From Bremia lactucae (lineage: Eukaryota > Oomycota > Peronosporomycetes > Peronosporales > Peronosporaceae): a stretch of 23,157 nt of DNA. The notes under the pieces were generated by a model. The model did no database searches, was not told the DNA's origin, and saw only the letters and a list, made by a program, of their open reading frames with translations. The stretch spans positions 4,135,398 through 4,158,554 of the forward strand of contig NC_090617.1 of the NCBI RefSeq assembly GCF_004359215.1, in the 5' to 3' direction. The position numbers and the translations under genes were made by a program. Shown in pieces: positions 8,585-17,631 of the stretch. Each line of letters opens with the position of its first letter. Within the stretch, counting starts at the first letter, position 1.

Positions 8585-9965
8585 TTGCTGGCGAAGCACC
8601 TACGCATCATGTATAAGTACCACGACGCACCAATACGTGGTCATCGTGGACGTGAGAAGACTTATCTCACAATAAGCCGCGATTTCTACTCTCCACGCCA
8701 GCATAAATTCGCCCACAAGTACAAATGTTCTTGCGAAGCTTGTCAACGGGTGAAGCCCAGTGCATCATCCCGCGATCCGTTACAACCTCTGCCTGTTTTG
8801 GCAGGCGTTGGCAGTTCATATTTATGGACTTTGGCTTCGGAATTTCAAGACGATCACAAGAAATGTGGTATTCCGTTTTTTGTTGATCGTTTCAGCGAAA
8901 TAATTAAACTTGCTACATTACCGGAGTCGATCATAGTCAAAGCCCGTGATCTTGTCTTTCTTGACTAGATATTTCGACTCCATGGGTTACCCTGTGAACT
9001 GGTCTCTTATTAATACCCCATCTTCACAACGGCGTTTTGGCAATCTGTGTTCAAATCACTTGAAAACAGTCAAAATTTCAACTTTTGATCATCCCGTAAC
9101 AGATGGTAAGACATAACGTGAAATCGTATCTTCGGAAAGATATTTGCGGATTCGTCCACTTACTCTTACGAGTTGGAGCGAGTTCTTGCCGATGGTAAAG
9201 TTTACTATCAATAGATCAGTGCATGCTTCTACAAACCATACACCGTTTTTCGTGATGACTTAGGCCATCCACGTATACCCACCTTATTTGAGAGTGACTC
9301 TATTCAAGGACGGAGGACTCGCTCGAGCAAATGACAATATAGCTCTTGCTCATAACGCATTGACTCTAGGATCAGTGCAAAGGAGACCAGTGTTATTTCA
9401 ATCAACATGGGAGTGGACAAACTCAGTAATAACAATTATGCTATTACTGACTTCGACAACGATGCTGAAAGACTCAGCATCGAAAACAATACTGTTAATG
9501 AGAACGATAATACTCTCAATAATGAAGACACCAATATCTCCGCAGTGCGACCCGGTCGCACTGAAAACAAAAATAAAACCGACTCAATAGGTGATGTCCT
9601 GTTGGCTAAAGAAGCAGTGGTCTGTTTCGTACAGGATTCCATCGCTGATGCGGTGGACCGACAGAAACGGAACTATGACAAAAATTGAAGAGCATACATA
9701 CTTTAATTTAAAAATAATGACCTAGTCCTACTGTCTACGGTAAACCTACCAAAGCACGTAGGGACGAGTGTAGGCAGTAATAAAATACTGTCGAGGTATA
9801 TCGGCCCGATTTGTGTACAACGTCTCCAAGGCAATGCGTATACGATCGAGTTGCCTCGTAGTATCGGTATGCGTCCTACGTTCAATGTTGGGCGTCTACG
9901 CCCGAAGCATCAGTTCAAGGCTTCTTCCGATTACGTATTATACCGGTACGGGCAAGGGCACCCGT
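8585..9965 (+). pseudogene. E1 integrase: zinc-binding, core and C-terminal domains
   Basis: 8585-8968 has the His-His-Cys-Cys zinc-binding region (YHDAPIRGHRG, CEACQRVKP) and the start of the catalytic core (FFVDRFSEIIKLA). The core continues in broken frames with FRLHGLPCELVS, FTTAFWQSVFKSL, FADSSTYSYE and GHPRIPTLFE. The second catalytic Asp is lost: bases 9008-9016 read Tyr-stop-Tyr where Asp-Arg-Asp is expected. 9407-9688 and 9690-9960 hold the linker and the C-terminal domain (NDLVLLSTVNLPKHV, SRYIGPICV, PTFNVGRLRP). Confidence 0.85.
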
Positions 9966-10014
9966 CAAAGCCTGATGGTTCCAAGCCAAAGCCTTACGGA
10001 ATAGTCTGATTCTC

Positions 10015-10588
10015 TTCAACCAGACGATCTACTCTTTACCACAAGGAAGAGATCTTCTGACCAGCTGTCAACAGCTCGTTCTGAAGGGACTGATGTGACC
10101 TTTCGTTCGCCTGTGTTGTTCAGTCGCAATCTGCCCACAGTTTTTTAACTGGTCACGAAAAATATTATCGACCGTCACCGCTAGCTCGCGGCGACAGGAT
10201 CGTGATCAAGATCTTCCTTTTAATACTAAAGGGTGTAATTCATATTACAATGTTGATTCGGGCTCGTCAAACGAGGCGAACCCGATATTTCCTCCCCTCC
10301 CACATCCTTTGATGGATTCAGGTAGAAGTGCTTTCTCGTTGAAAGTTTCTTGAACCACCGTAAGGCAAGGGGGTTTGAACGAGTTATCGTGTTCGTTGGC
10401 GAGGAATTCCATCCTCGCACGATAGTTGGGAATCTTGTTTTCAACTGATGTTGGACGTTCCGGGTCTCGTCTTGCAGTACGACGAAACCCATCCTCCTCG
10501 GCAGAATGTCCATCGGAGAACGAGCGCTTCCCGCACTCGTAAAAGAATCGGAGATTCTCAATCCTTTGACGCATCTCGTGAGAGATGA
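10015..10588 (+). pseudogene. E1 pol C-terminal linker and chromodomain
   Basis: A Ser/Thr-rich linker runs from the integrase C-terminus (10015-10155, then 10180-10330 with IFPPLPHPLMDSG) into a chromodomain at about 10332-10480. FLVESFLNHRKARG is in one frame. After a frameshift near 10378 come YRVRWRGIPSSHDSWE and LDVPGLVLQYDETHP. The tail ends at TGA 10586-10588. The three aromatic/Trp positions typical of chromodomains are kept. In chromoviruses this domain directs integration to marked chromatin; that role here is inference. Confidence 0.8.
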
Positions 10589-11627
10589 GAGTAATTCAAT
10601 GGGGATCTTTGAGGGAATATGCTTATTAAGGGGCATAACCTGAACCCTAAAACAGCATGGTCATGTGTCTCCCCACAAGAGGCAAGATATCCCTGCCCCT
10701 CTAGACAAACGGTGCAATTTAGCGTGCACCGACTACGGTCCGTTTCTCGAACCGTTCACGGAAAGCATTTAGCTTGTCAAGCCAGACCTCACGGCGTTAT
10801 GTTTTATACATTGTGTACAAAGGCTGTCCAAGCTTGAAACAAAGGTTTGACATCCTTTGCCCGTTTGCAAGTATACCACCGATGTTCATAAAAGGCATCG
10901 ATGAAGAATTTCGTTTCGTCCTCACCAGGCTTATGAAGCCTGGATAAGTCGAATAACGGAATATGATATTGATCGTCTGTCATTCCGGACCAACGAATCA
11001 GGTTATCGTTACCGGGTAACTAAGGCCTCTTTTCAGAAGCGAACCGCAACGTATTGCGGTCCCTCTACTATTGACTCATGTTAAAGTTAGCGTTTAGTTG
11101 GCCCTGGAAGCGATCTCTAGCATCACTCTTTTTCTGGTGATGCGAACTTGCACCAGAAGAAGCACTCGTCTCTTTCCGACCACTTAATTCCTTGTGACAC
11201 ATTCTAACGTCACCAGAGTGGTCATGGCCGACGGAGCCATCTGAGAATGACTCCCCACCAGGAGGTCCGACGAGAAGATTAACCTCGTCATCACCTCTCT
11301 GGTAGTCACGGTAGAACCCAAAGGCTAAACGGACTCTGCCCTGTGTGATCCGGCGGTCTTTACAGTAGATACTGATGCGGGCGATGCCGGTGACTTGGAC
11401 CAGTCTCCTACAATTGGTGTAGCAGATGACTTGTCCCCGTCACCTGCAATATCCATAACAGATGACATACCCCAGTCGCCTCTAATGGGAGTAGGAGGTG
11501 ACATATCCCCCGCAGATGACGCATTAGAGTCTACTGAACCATTTTTCTTACTGACAGCTACACTGACGCGTTCAGCTGCCAGCGTAGCGGCCTCACGGCC
11601 CACGCGCACAGACTTATTCGTCGCCAT
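10245..11627 (-). pseudogene. E1 antisense ORF (aORF) between pol and 3' LTR
   Basis: Minus-strand coding remnant. The ATG at 11627-11625 opens MATNKSVRVGREAATLAAER, followed by a Ser/Asp/Pro region with 12-residue repeats to a stop at 11325. A second segment (about 11058-10804) reads ASEKRP-stop-LPGNDNLIRWSG, then DAFYEHRW (10899-10876) and QAW (10836-10828). A third, 10574-10245, lies antisense to the chromodomain. The E2 antisense region has EKKPWLLPE, DAFLKHRW and QAW, with exactly the same 69-base distance from DAF to W. The start is 174 bp from the 3' LTR. Function is unknown. It has no zinc knuckle, and gag is already present at the 5' end. Confidence 0.68.
11392..11499 (-). repeat. 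Three tandem 36-bp units inside the E1 aORF
   Basis: Units at 11392-11427, 11428-11463 and 11464-11499 each begin GAC on the plus strand, with a partial fourth at 11500. On the aORF strand each encodes a 12-residue unit of the type TPIVGDWSKSPA. Unit lengths are exact multiples of three, consistent with selection for an open frame. Confidence 0.8.
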
Positions 11628-11770
11628 CTTGATTTTGGTCAAAATCGATAATGCCAATAAAATCGGTAAATTGATTAAAACCACGAAATGCAAATAAAAT
11701 CAGTATTTTGATTGAAACCATTAATGCAAATTACAGGAAAGACATAATAATGTTCTCTGTCGCCCTACAT

Positions 11771-11801
11771 CAGTCACTATAGTGACTGTTTGCTGGGGGG
11801 A
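11771..11801 (+). promoter_or_regulatory. Palindrome and polypurine tract before the E1 3' LTR
   Basis: CAGTCACTATAGTGACTG (11771-11788) is a perfect 18-bp palindrome. It is followed by a purine tract GGGGGGA at 11795-11801 that abuts the LTR start. A polypurine tract here is the expected plus-strand primer. The palindrome lies between it and the antisense ORF start. Confidence 0.7.
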
Positions 11802-11991
11802 TGTAATGGGGTGTCTCGTGACATAGGTGTTATTTCCTATCAGAGGAATAACAGTAATTAATTCCTATAAGGGAAATAAACAAAGAAGTACAACATTATT
11901 AGTTTTATTAATTTTGACTCATAGAGTTTCAAATTTTCCAAATTGGATAACCAACAAGTACTCACCAGTACTAAACCGGGGCCCTGTTTCA
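11802..11991 (+). repeat. E1 3' LTR, internally deleted (190 bp)
   Basis: Starts TGTAATGGGG and aligns with the E1 5' LTR through TTATTTCCTAT, GTACAACATTATTAG and TTTATTAATTTTGACT. It then jumps to AAGTACTCACCAGTACT and ends CCCTGTTTCA. Compared with the 549-bp S1 copy, about 350 bp are missing. The end is fixed by the following TATCA duplication. Confidence 0.8.
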
Positions 11992-11996
11992 TATCA
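11992..11996 (+). repeat. Right target-site duplication of E1 (TATCA)
   Basis: Exact match to 4444-4448, immediately after the deleted 3' LTR. It shows that E1, including its antisense ORF, is one insertion. Confidence 0.85.
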
Positions 11997-12018
11997 TCTT
12001 GAACAATGAACGCGTCTA

Positions 12019-12567
12019 TGTAACGGGGCACCTCTCACTAGTACTAATAAGTACTAGTTAACCTTACACTGATTACAGTGTAGGTTAGGTGCCTTGAAAG
12101 CTCACGTACAAAAAAGTACAGGGGAAGGTTTCTAAGTAGCTAAGGGTCTTAAGCTACCAAAGGTAACGCAAAGGATTAGAATTAGAAGAAAGCAAAACTA
12201 AATTAATATATTTAGTATCCTTCGTAACGATCTTCTATCAACTGCTGAAATTATTATAGTAATATCTAACACAGCATGGCGCCTCCTTGCGCACCGCACA
12301 ATCGTGTCTTCATACGATTGCCGGTGTTGATTTAGAGTTAAATCAACCAATCAATAGAGCTAATGTCTAGTACAAGATTATTATATTTATTCATAATTTA
12401 ATATTAAAAAGTTCCAACATTACCAAATTTGGTAATTTTGGAACTTTTTAAAGTCAAATTATGAGTAAATATGATAATCTTGCACTTCTTTATTCATATC
12501 CTCTTATAGAAAATATTTATTATTCCTCTTATAAAAAATAAACATTATGTAACGGGACACCGTTTCA
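12019..12567 (-). mobile_element. S1: solo LTR of the E1 LTR family
   Basis: The reverse complement starts TGAAACGGTG and ends GTGCCCCGTTACA, 549 bp. It aligns with the E1 5' LTR over the CGATTGTGCGGTGCGCAA, AGAAGATCGTTACG and CTAATTCTAATCCTTTG stretches. No polypurine tract or primer site adjoins it, so it looks like a solo LTR. The 5-bp flanks (GTCTA and TTAAC) do not match, so a target duplication is not supported. This is the most complete LTR of the family in the window. Confidence 0.82.
12370..12485. repeat. 116-bp imperfect palindrome inside S1
   Basis: Left arm 12370-12427 and right arm 12428-12485 (58 bp each, no loop) are reverse complements apart from about 8 mismatches. The best-matching core is the AAAAAGTTCCAA / TTGGAACTTTTT part. 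Both E1 LTRs keep one arm but lack most of the other. Confidence 0.85.
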
Positions 12568-12741
12568 TTAACTGCACCAGCTGAGATTGCCCATTCCTCC
12601 TTGGAAAAAGCTAAAAATGCTTTTTTTGCACATGCATTAGCGATTGGATATGCATAGATAGTTTTCTTACATACATGCCTTAATGCGCGTACTAGCATTG
12701 AATACCCCGCTTGGCCTGCTCCACCCTAGAATATACACCCA
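12568..12741 (-). pseudogene. Unrecognised coding fragment cut by S1
   Basis: The minus strand is open from about 12741, reading GAGQAGYSMLVRALRHV and then CKKTIYAYPIANACAKKAF up to EEWAISAGAV at the S1 edge. The composition looks like real protein rather than AT-rich noise. The frame continues by chance into the LTR to 12504. I do not recognise a family. It may be the remains of a gene or transposon disrupted by S1. Confidence 0.3.
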
Positions 12742-13239
12742 GCACCACCACATGATATGTAGTCCCATTCTATTATCTCGTCTGTGTGTGAACTGTTCAT
12801 TCCACACATTTTAGTATAATTTAGAATCTGAGTTTGCGAGCGTTTATTTGCGTAATTTGTGGTATTAATAAGTTAAGTCCAATTTATAATGTATTTGTGC
12901 TAAGGTGTAGTGAGTCACCGCGCGTGAATAGTGAGTGGTACAATTGAATGAAGAGTGATGCTAAATGATAAATTTTAACCAGTGAATGAGGGGAATTAGG
13001 GAATACTTTTAAGAAGGTGATCAATTAGTAGCGGCTCCTTAAAATATGTGTTTCCTTAATCGCCGCACAACAATCCACATCTAAATTTTCATTAAGTAGG
13101 CGCGTCTAGGACCATGCACCGTAACGTAAACCAACATCCGTAACAAGAGATTTTTTTTCAATTATTTTCTCATGGATTAAGCCTATTCTGTCTCTGCTGC
13201 AGCCTAAAGCTAGTCTTTACATCCTGGAATGGTGCAGCC
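12742..13239. other. AT-rich stretch with no gene seen
   Basis: About 500 bp without a credible ORF or LTR similarity. There is a G/T/A-rich low-complexity patch at about 12910-13000 (GTGAGTGG, TTGAATGAAG words). It resembles the reverse complement of the C/A/T-rich region at 4250-4330 upstream of the aminotransferase. Confidence 0.4.
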
Positions 13240-13682
13240 TGCATCGGGGTGTATCGATACATTAAATTAACACTCAAAGGCTGTTAATAAATATATTGCC
13301 TATAAGAGAGATAATATTGTGGGAAAATTACTTTACATATTACCATTCGAAAAGCTTACGCATTGGTAGGAATAGGCCTTTATATTTACTTGCTCAGCGG
13401 TCGAGTCAGCGCTGGACGCGCGCAAAGAGAGAGACGGATCAAAACTTTATTCCGTGTTTTTTATTAGCTCTTAAATAAGTTAGTACTAAACAGATAGAAG
13501 CAGAAGAACTTAATTATATGAATACAGCTTAATTTTAACCCTCTTTAAAGCAAGTTTGTTAAAAAGAGTCTTCCTCTGCACGTACTAGTGTACGTGAAGT
13601 GATGTGAGACACCACTCGCACTGTAGCAGCGCGAAGTGGACTTGTACTGATGGCGTACAAGTCGGCAGATGCCCCCCATTCA
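13240..13682 (+). repeat. E2 5' LTR (443 bp)
   Basis: Starts TGCATCGGGGTGTATCG (mutated from TGTAACGGGG) and aligns end to end with 22071-22506 and the reverse of 22646-23088. Shared words include CAGCGCTGGACGCGCGC, CTTCCTCTGCACGTACTAG and CACCACTCGCACTG. The 3' end TGCCCCCCATTCA is degraded from TGCCCCGTTACA. Confidence 0.8.
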
Positions 13683-13691
13683 GCCATCGCG

Positions 13692-14639
13692 ATGATCATA
13701 CAACTTGAACTTGACGAGGCGAAGGAGAAGGTAGCCTTGCTTTATCAGCGAGGCTCTCAACAGGCAGAACTGTTGAGGCTGCAACAGGTACAGAGACCCC
13801 TGTACCTGGGATGACGCACACGCGTCTTCCAGATACCTTAAAGATAGACATCTCTAAGTAAAGGAGAGTCAAGAAGACTCCCTCTTAAGATGGTTTGTCG
13901 AGTTGTACGATGCCATAAGGGCTTGTCACATCGTCGACGAGCAAATGGAAGTCGCATTTGCTCAGTCAAATTGGCAGGTCGTGCCAAAACTTGAGCACTA
14001 GGCCTTAAGTTGCGCGAATTATATGCCTTCAATTTGCTAGAGGATTTTAAAACCCGGCTCAAACAGACGTTTGAACCACCAAGGGATGAGTTCAGAGCTC
14101 GATCAGAGCTTCTAAAACACAAGCAAGGCAAACGTGATGTTCACGCTTATGCCCAGCACATACGACTCGTAGCGAGTTGTATCGCGCACAACCCAGTTTA
14201 TGGACACACTTTGATCACAGTATTCATGCAAGGTCTTACGGATGGTCCCGTAAAGACCCACCTGTTCCGCTTATAACTGGATACGCTTGAAAAACAATAT
14301 CATTAGCGGAATAGGAGGGCTTCAGCTTGAGACAGGCACAGGCTAGCTCGTCATCGTATCGTCCTCCAAGACGACAAGCTTGGAGGTCCAGAACCTATGG
14401 GCCTCTCTTATGTCGAAAGCGAGAAACCTCGCTTTATGAACAGTAAGCGATTGCAGAAATGCAATCGCTGTCAAAAGTTAGGACACTACGCTCATGAGTG
14501 TTGTGCCCCACGCCCAGCACCGAAAGGTACTGAACGTAATTTTGGACCGTATGCCAAAAAGGGCAACGGTCGCGGGTCCGACGTTGTTGCGAAACCGCAA
14601 CAACGCGTTGGACCGCTAAAAAACGGACTGGGTCAGTAA
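13692..14639 (+). pseudogene. E2 gag pseudogene with intact zinc knuckle
   Basis: An ATG at 13692 opens a helical N-terminal stretch (LELDEAKEKVALLYQRG) to a stop at 13814. Capsid fragments follow: ALGLKLREL, then 14010-14276 with TFEPPRDEFRARSELLK and MQGLTDGPVKTHLFRL. 14397-14639 carries LSYVESE and a complete CCHC zinc knuckle CNRCQKLGHYAHEC at 14460-14501. It closely parallels E1 gag, and the frame is broken by several stops. The role is a virus-like particle and nucleocapsid protein of the element. Confidence 0.82.
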
Positions 14640-14750
14640 GGGCGCCACGCCATACTGATCCAGCAACCTCAAGAGAATTTGCAAATCTGTTGACGAGAGT
14701 TGCTCCAGACAATCATTATGTGTCTCTGCACCTGGCGATGAGGTATCACC

Positions 14751-15050
14751 TTGAAATTAAAAGTGACAAATAGTTTGTCACATAGGGTCCTAGTGGACTG
14801 TGAGGCGTCGAATAACTTTTTTCGGCACAAGTCGCTAGAGGGTCGTAGGCTCAAATATGTTGAGCGCGATATTCCTCCAATGTGGATGACGGTGCGTCTA
14901 GCGTCAGGCGCATCGATAACAATAATGAAACGCGTACTTAAATTTCAGTACACACTAGAAAAAATACTGTGCGATGATGATTTCATCGTACTGGATTTGG
15001 ATGACAAATTTGATGTTATCTTAGGTTTACCTTGGCTCAGAAAATATTAG
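14751..15050 (+). pseudogene. E2 protease domain with altered active site
   Basis: Aligns with the E1 protease. The active-site motif reads VDCEASN, with Glu replacing the invariant Gly of D-x-G. The C-terminal hallmark YIVLDLDDK/FIVLDLDDK followed by FDVILGLPWLRKY is kept. The reading frame itself is open over 99 codons. The Gly-to-Glu change should abolish activity. Confidence 0.78.
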
Positions 15051-15494
15051 CTAAGAATCAGCTGGCAGCATCGATCCGTAAAGATGCCTGCGACTTGTTC
15101 ATCAGATGGCCATCTGATGAACGTCTTGAAGCGTCCACAAGCGTTTGAATGTATAACGTGTGAGTGCGATGGTGTTACTTGTGGTACGGTCGTTAGTACG
15201 GCTAAACAAGAGCACGGTGTAATTACGATTCACACTGTGGAGTCAGCTGCCGATGGCTGTGCGAATGAACAGGCAGCGCTGAAGGTCCAGCACTCGAATA
15301 TGTCGAGTGGATTAAGACATGAATGTACGCCTAGCCGGCGACATTCAAGAAAAATACCGGCTGCCCAAATAGGACAGCACGATGATCCTAGATCGAGTTG
15401 AGAGTCGAGCTGTGATAGCGCAATCACAGTCGGAACACGTTGAGTGAATAAGTCCCCAGATCCCCACGTACTTGAGGGGAAATCTCCTTAAATA
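15051..15494 (+). pseudogene. E2 pol linker between protease and RT
   Basis: 15084-15401 (MPATCSSDGHLMNVL, CECDGVTCGTV, SRRHSRKIPAA) aligns with the E1 linker at 6290-6490. No catalytic domain is visible, and the function of this Cys-containing linker is unknown. Confidence 0.55.
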
Positions 15495-16770
15495 GTGGAA
15501 GTTACTAGACTTCTAGATCCCGAGGGATTAATCCCTCGGCAGCCTGTGGATACATCCCAGGAAGAAACCGAGATATTAAATGTCTTGGTTAATGACGGTT
15601 CGAGAGTAGGCGCTTCTACTCTTGATCTGTATGCGCCTCCGAAGTTAACTTTGGAGATAACTCAATTACCAACCCTAGAACCTCAGAGGTTCTTGAGAGA
15701 TCTGCAAAATGGTAGATCTGCGTACTCGTCACAGAGGACGAATACATCACCGATATACGGTCAGCGGAAAGTTTTGCAGAGAACGAACGGGTTCTCAGCA
15801 GCTCATCGATGGATGAAAGTGTCCTCGATGTGAATACTCGGATTGAAAGATACGATACTCAATCTTGGAAGTCACTCAAGGGATATCCTATATACGAGGA
15901 TTTAATAGAATTCAGGATGAATTCCCTGAAGCAGTTCCATGCGAGTTGCCTATGGATAAAGGCACTCGACATGAGATCCAGCTCAAACCGGGCTCGAAGT
16001 ACTGTGTCATGAAGCAGTGGCCAGTGCCTCGTGAACAAGTACTTGCGATCGATAAATTCTGTACCGATCGAGTAAAAGTGGGCCATGTGAGGGTATCAAC
16101 CTCCCCACATAGCTCTTCGACCTTCTGTGTGCGAAAGGCCACAGGAGGGTGGCGGATAGTGCACGCATTCAATAAACTGAATGCTGCAACAGTACCGGCT
16201 CAAACGCCGATACCGAGACAGGACGTAATCATAGATGGTATGTCTAAGAGTACGATCTTTTCTTCTATAGATCTGATGGATGGGATCTGACAAATCCTTA
16301 TGCGTGAGCGGGACATCCCGTACACAGTAGTGAGCACCCCCAGTGGGATGCTCTGAGAGTGGCTAGTAATGCCTCAGGGGCTTAGTAACGCCCCTGCAAC
16401 ATTCATTAGATGTGTAACAAATCTGTTGAGACCGGTGCGGGAATTCGCACCGAGTTACTTTGACGATGTATTCGTCCATAGCCGAGCCATGGACGGTAAG
16501 ACTGACGTGGAAGTTCATAAAACTCACGTTCGTCAGGTCTTACACTTATGCGACAGCATGAGTTGTTGCAATCTCAAGAAATGTATTCGCTGCAAGTGAA
16601 ATTCCACTTCTTTGGTGCATCAACGCGTGCCCTGATCCTGAAACGATCAAGGCAATTGCCGTTAGTCGATGTCAAGGGACTTAGACAGTTCCTTGGTTTA
16701 GCGGCGTACTTGGACACGTACTCTCGCAATTATGCCGATATGACAGTTCATCTCTGTCGTCTCTTGTAAA
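15495..16770 (+). pseudogene. E2 reverse transcriptase with two nonsense codons
   Basis: 15495-15833 is the N-terminal extension. 15865-16599 reads through RT in one frame apart from TGA at 16288-16290 (after SSIDLMDGI) and TGA at 16354-16356 (in GML-stop-EWLVMPQG, where E1 has Trp). Motifs include GGWRIVHAFNKLN, SIDLMDG with its catalytic Asp, PQGLSNAPATF, and the catalytic box YFDD at 16456-16467. A frameshift near 16600 leads to VDVKGLRQFLGLAAYL at about 16660-16707. Confidence 0.88.
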
Positions 16771-17260
16771 AAAGGCATTTTTTTATGGAATGCTGATTGT
16801 CAGCGTTCTTTTGATGGTATCGAGCAAATCTTGATGCAATCGCTCGTCTTGGCGATTGCAGATCAAGACAGACCATTCCATGTGGTCTGTGACGTCAGCG
16901 ATTTTGCAATCGGCTGTGCGCTCATGCAATACGATACAGACGGCGCGGAGCGCGTCGTCTGTTACCAATCGCGTCAGCTGCAACCAGCTGAACGTAATTA
17001 CTTAGTGCATGACAAGGAACTCCTTGCCATGAAATATGCATTGGCTAAATTTAGGGTCTATCTCCTAGGAGATAGACCGTTCATCGTATATACTGATAAT
17101 ACGAACAGCCGTAAACAGCCTACACCTCTCGCAAAGAATGGCGAGGTGGCTATCCTTCTTCGCGTAGTGTAACTTCTTCGTGGATTATAAACCAGAACGA
17201 CAATGTCGTTGCTGATGCGTTATCACGCCGACCTGAATTCGAGTCGGCTGCGCACTCCAA
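16771..17260 (+). pseudogene. E2 RNase H domain
   Basis: 16831-17172 is open and contains HVVCDVSDFAIGCALMQYD (first catalytic Asp), VCYQSRQLQPAERNY, KELLAMKYALAKFRVYLLGD (catalytic Glu) and VYTDN (catalytic Asp). A frameshift follows near 17100-17170. NVVADALSRRPEF at about 17200-17240 is the usual end of a Gypsy RNase H. It is more complete than the E1 copy. Confidence 0.85.
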
Positions 17261-17631
17261 CAGCGAAAATAGTCCTACTGTTGCAACACATATTACAAGT
17301 GTTCCGTCATCAGCCTTGTTTGATGACGTACAAAAAGCCTACACAGAAGAAAAGGACCTTCTGCGTTTATTGGATCATCTGATGAATCCATCCAATAAAT
17401 CTTCTACAGACTAACCGGCTTTATATCGATCGTCATCCGATCGACACACAACACGCAACGACTTCCTGTACTACACAGCCGTTGCCGGCGACACTCCACG
17501 TGTCGTCGTCCCAGCTCACAATAAGTTGCGCTTGCGCATCATGTATGAGTGTCACGATGCACCAACAAGTGGGCATCGTGGACGTGAGAAAACTTATCTC
17601 ACAGTAAGTCACAACATTTACTGGCCCCTCG
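17222..17631 (+). pseudogene. E2 integrase N-terminal region, cut by E3
   Basis: The connection from RNase H (DALSRRPEF, then an acidic spacer with a stop near 17413) leads into integrase zinc-binding sequence LRIMYECHDAPTSGHRGR and EKTYLTVSHNIYWP. Coding similarity stops exactly at 17631, where the E3 LTR begins with TGTAAGCGGA. The Cys-Cys half and the catalytic core of this copy are missing. Confidence 0.82.

Larger units (their letters stand above)
4449..11991 (+). mobile_element. E1: complete but decayed chromodomain Ty3/Gypsy retrotransposon
   Basis: Bounded by LTRs starting TGTAACGGGG and TGTAATGGGG and flanked by TATCA duplications. In order: 5' LTR; gag with zinc knuckle; protease; linker; reverse transcriptase; RNase H; integrase; integrase C-terminus; chromodomain ending at 10588; antisense ORF on the minus strand from 11627; polypurine tract; 3' LTR. 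Integrase followed by a chromodomain places it among chromovirus-like Gypsy elements. All coding regions have stops, frameshifts or deletions, and both LTRs have internal deletions relative to the full-length S1 copy. It is therefore old and not autonomous. Confidence 0.88.

Noticed and set aside
11395..11697. Plus-strand ORF of 100 codons with SPSP-type repeats near the E1 3' LTR
   Set aside because: It is opposite the E1 antisense ORF. E2 has no open plus-strand equivalent, while the minus-strand start (M..NKS.R) is shared by E1 and E2. It cannot be fully excluded.
10040..11800. A separate minus-strand element nested inside E1
   Set aside because: No internal LTR or extra target duplication is seen in this interval. 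Chromodomain coding on the plus strand continues across part of it, and the same layout recurs in E2 and E3.
12019..12567. S1 as an end of a full-length minus element
   Set aside because: There is no polypurine tract at 12568 onward and no primer-binding or gag sequence below 12019; it is treated as a solo LTR.
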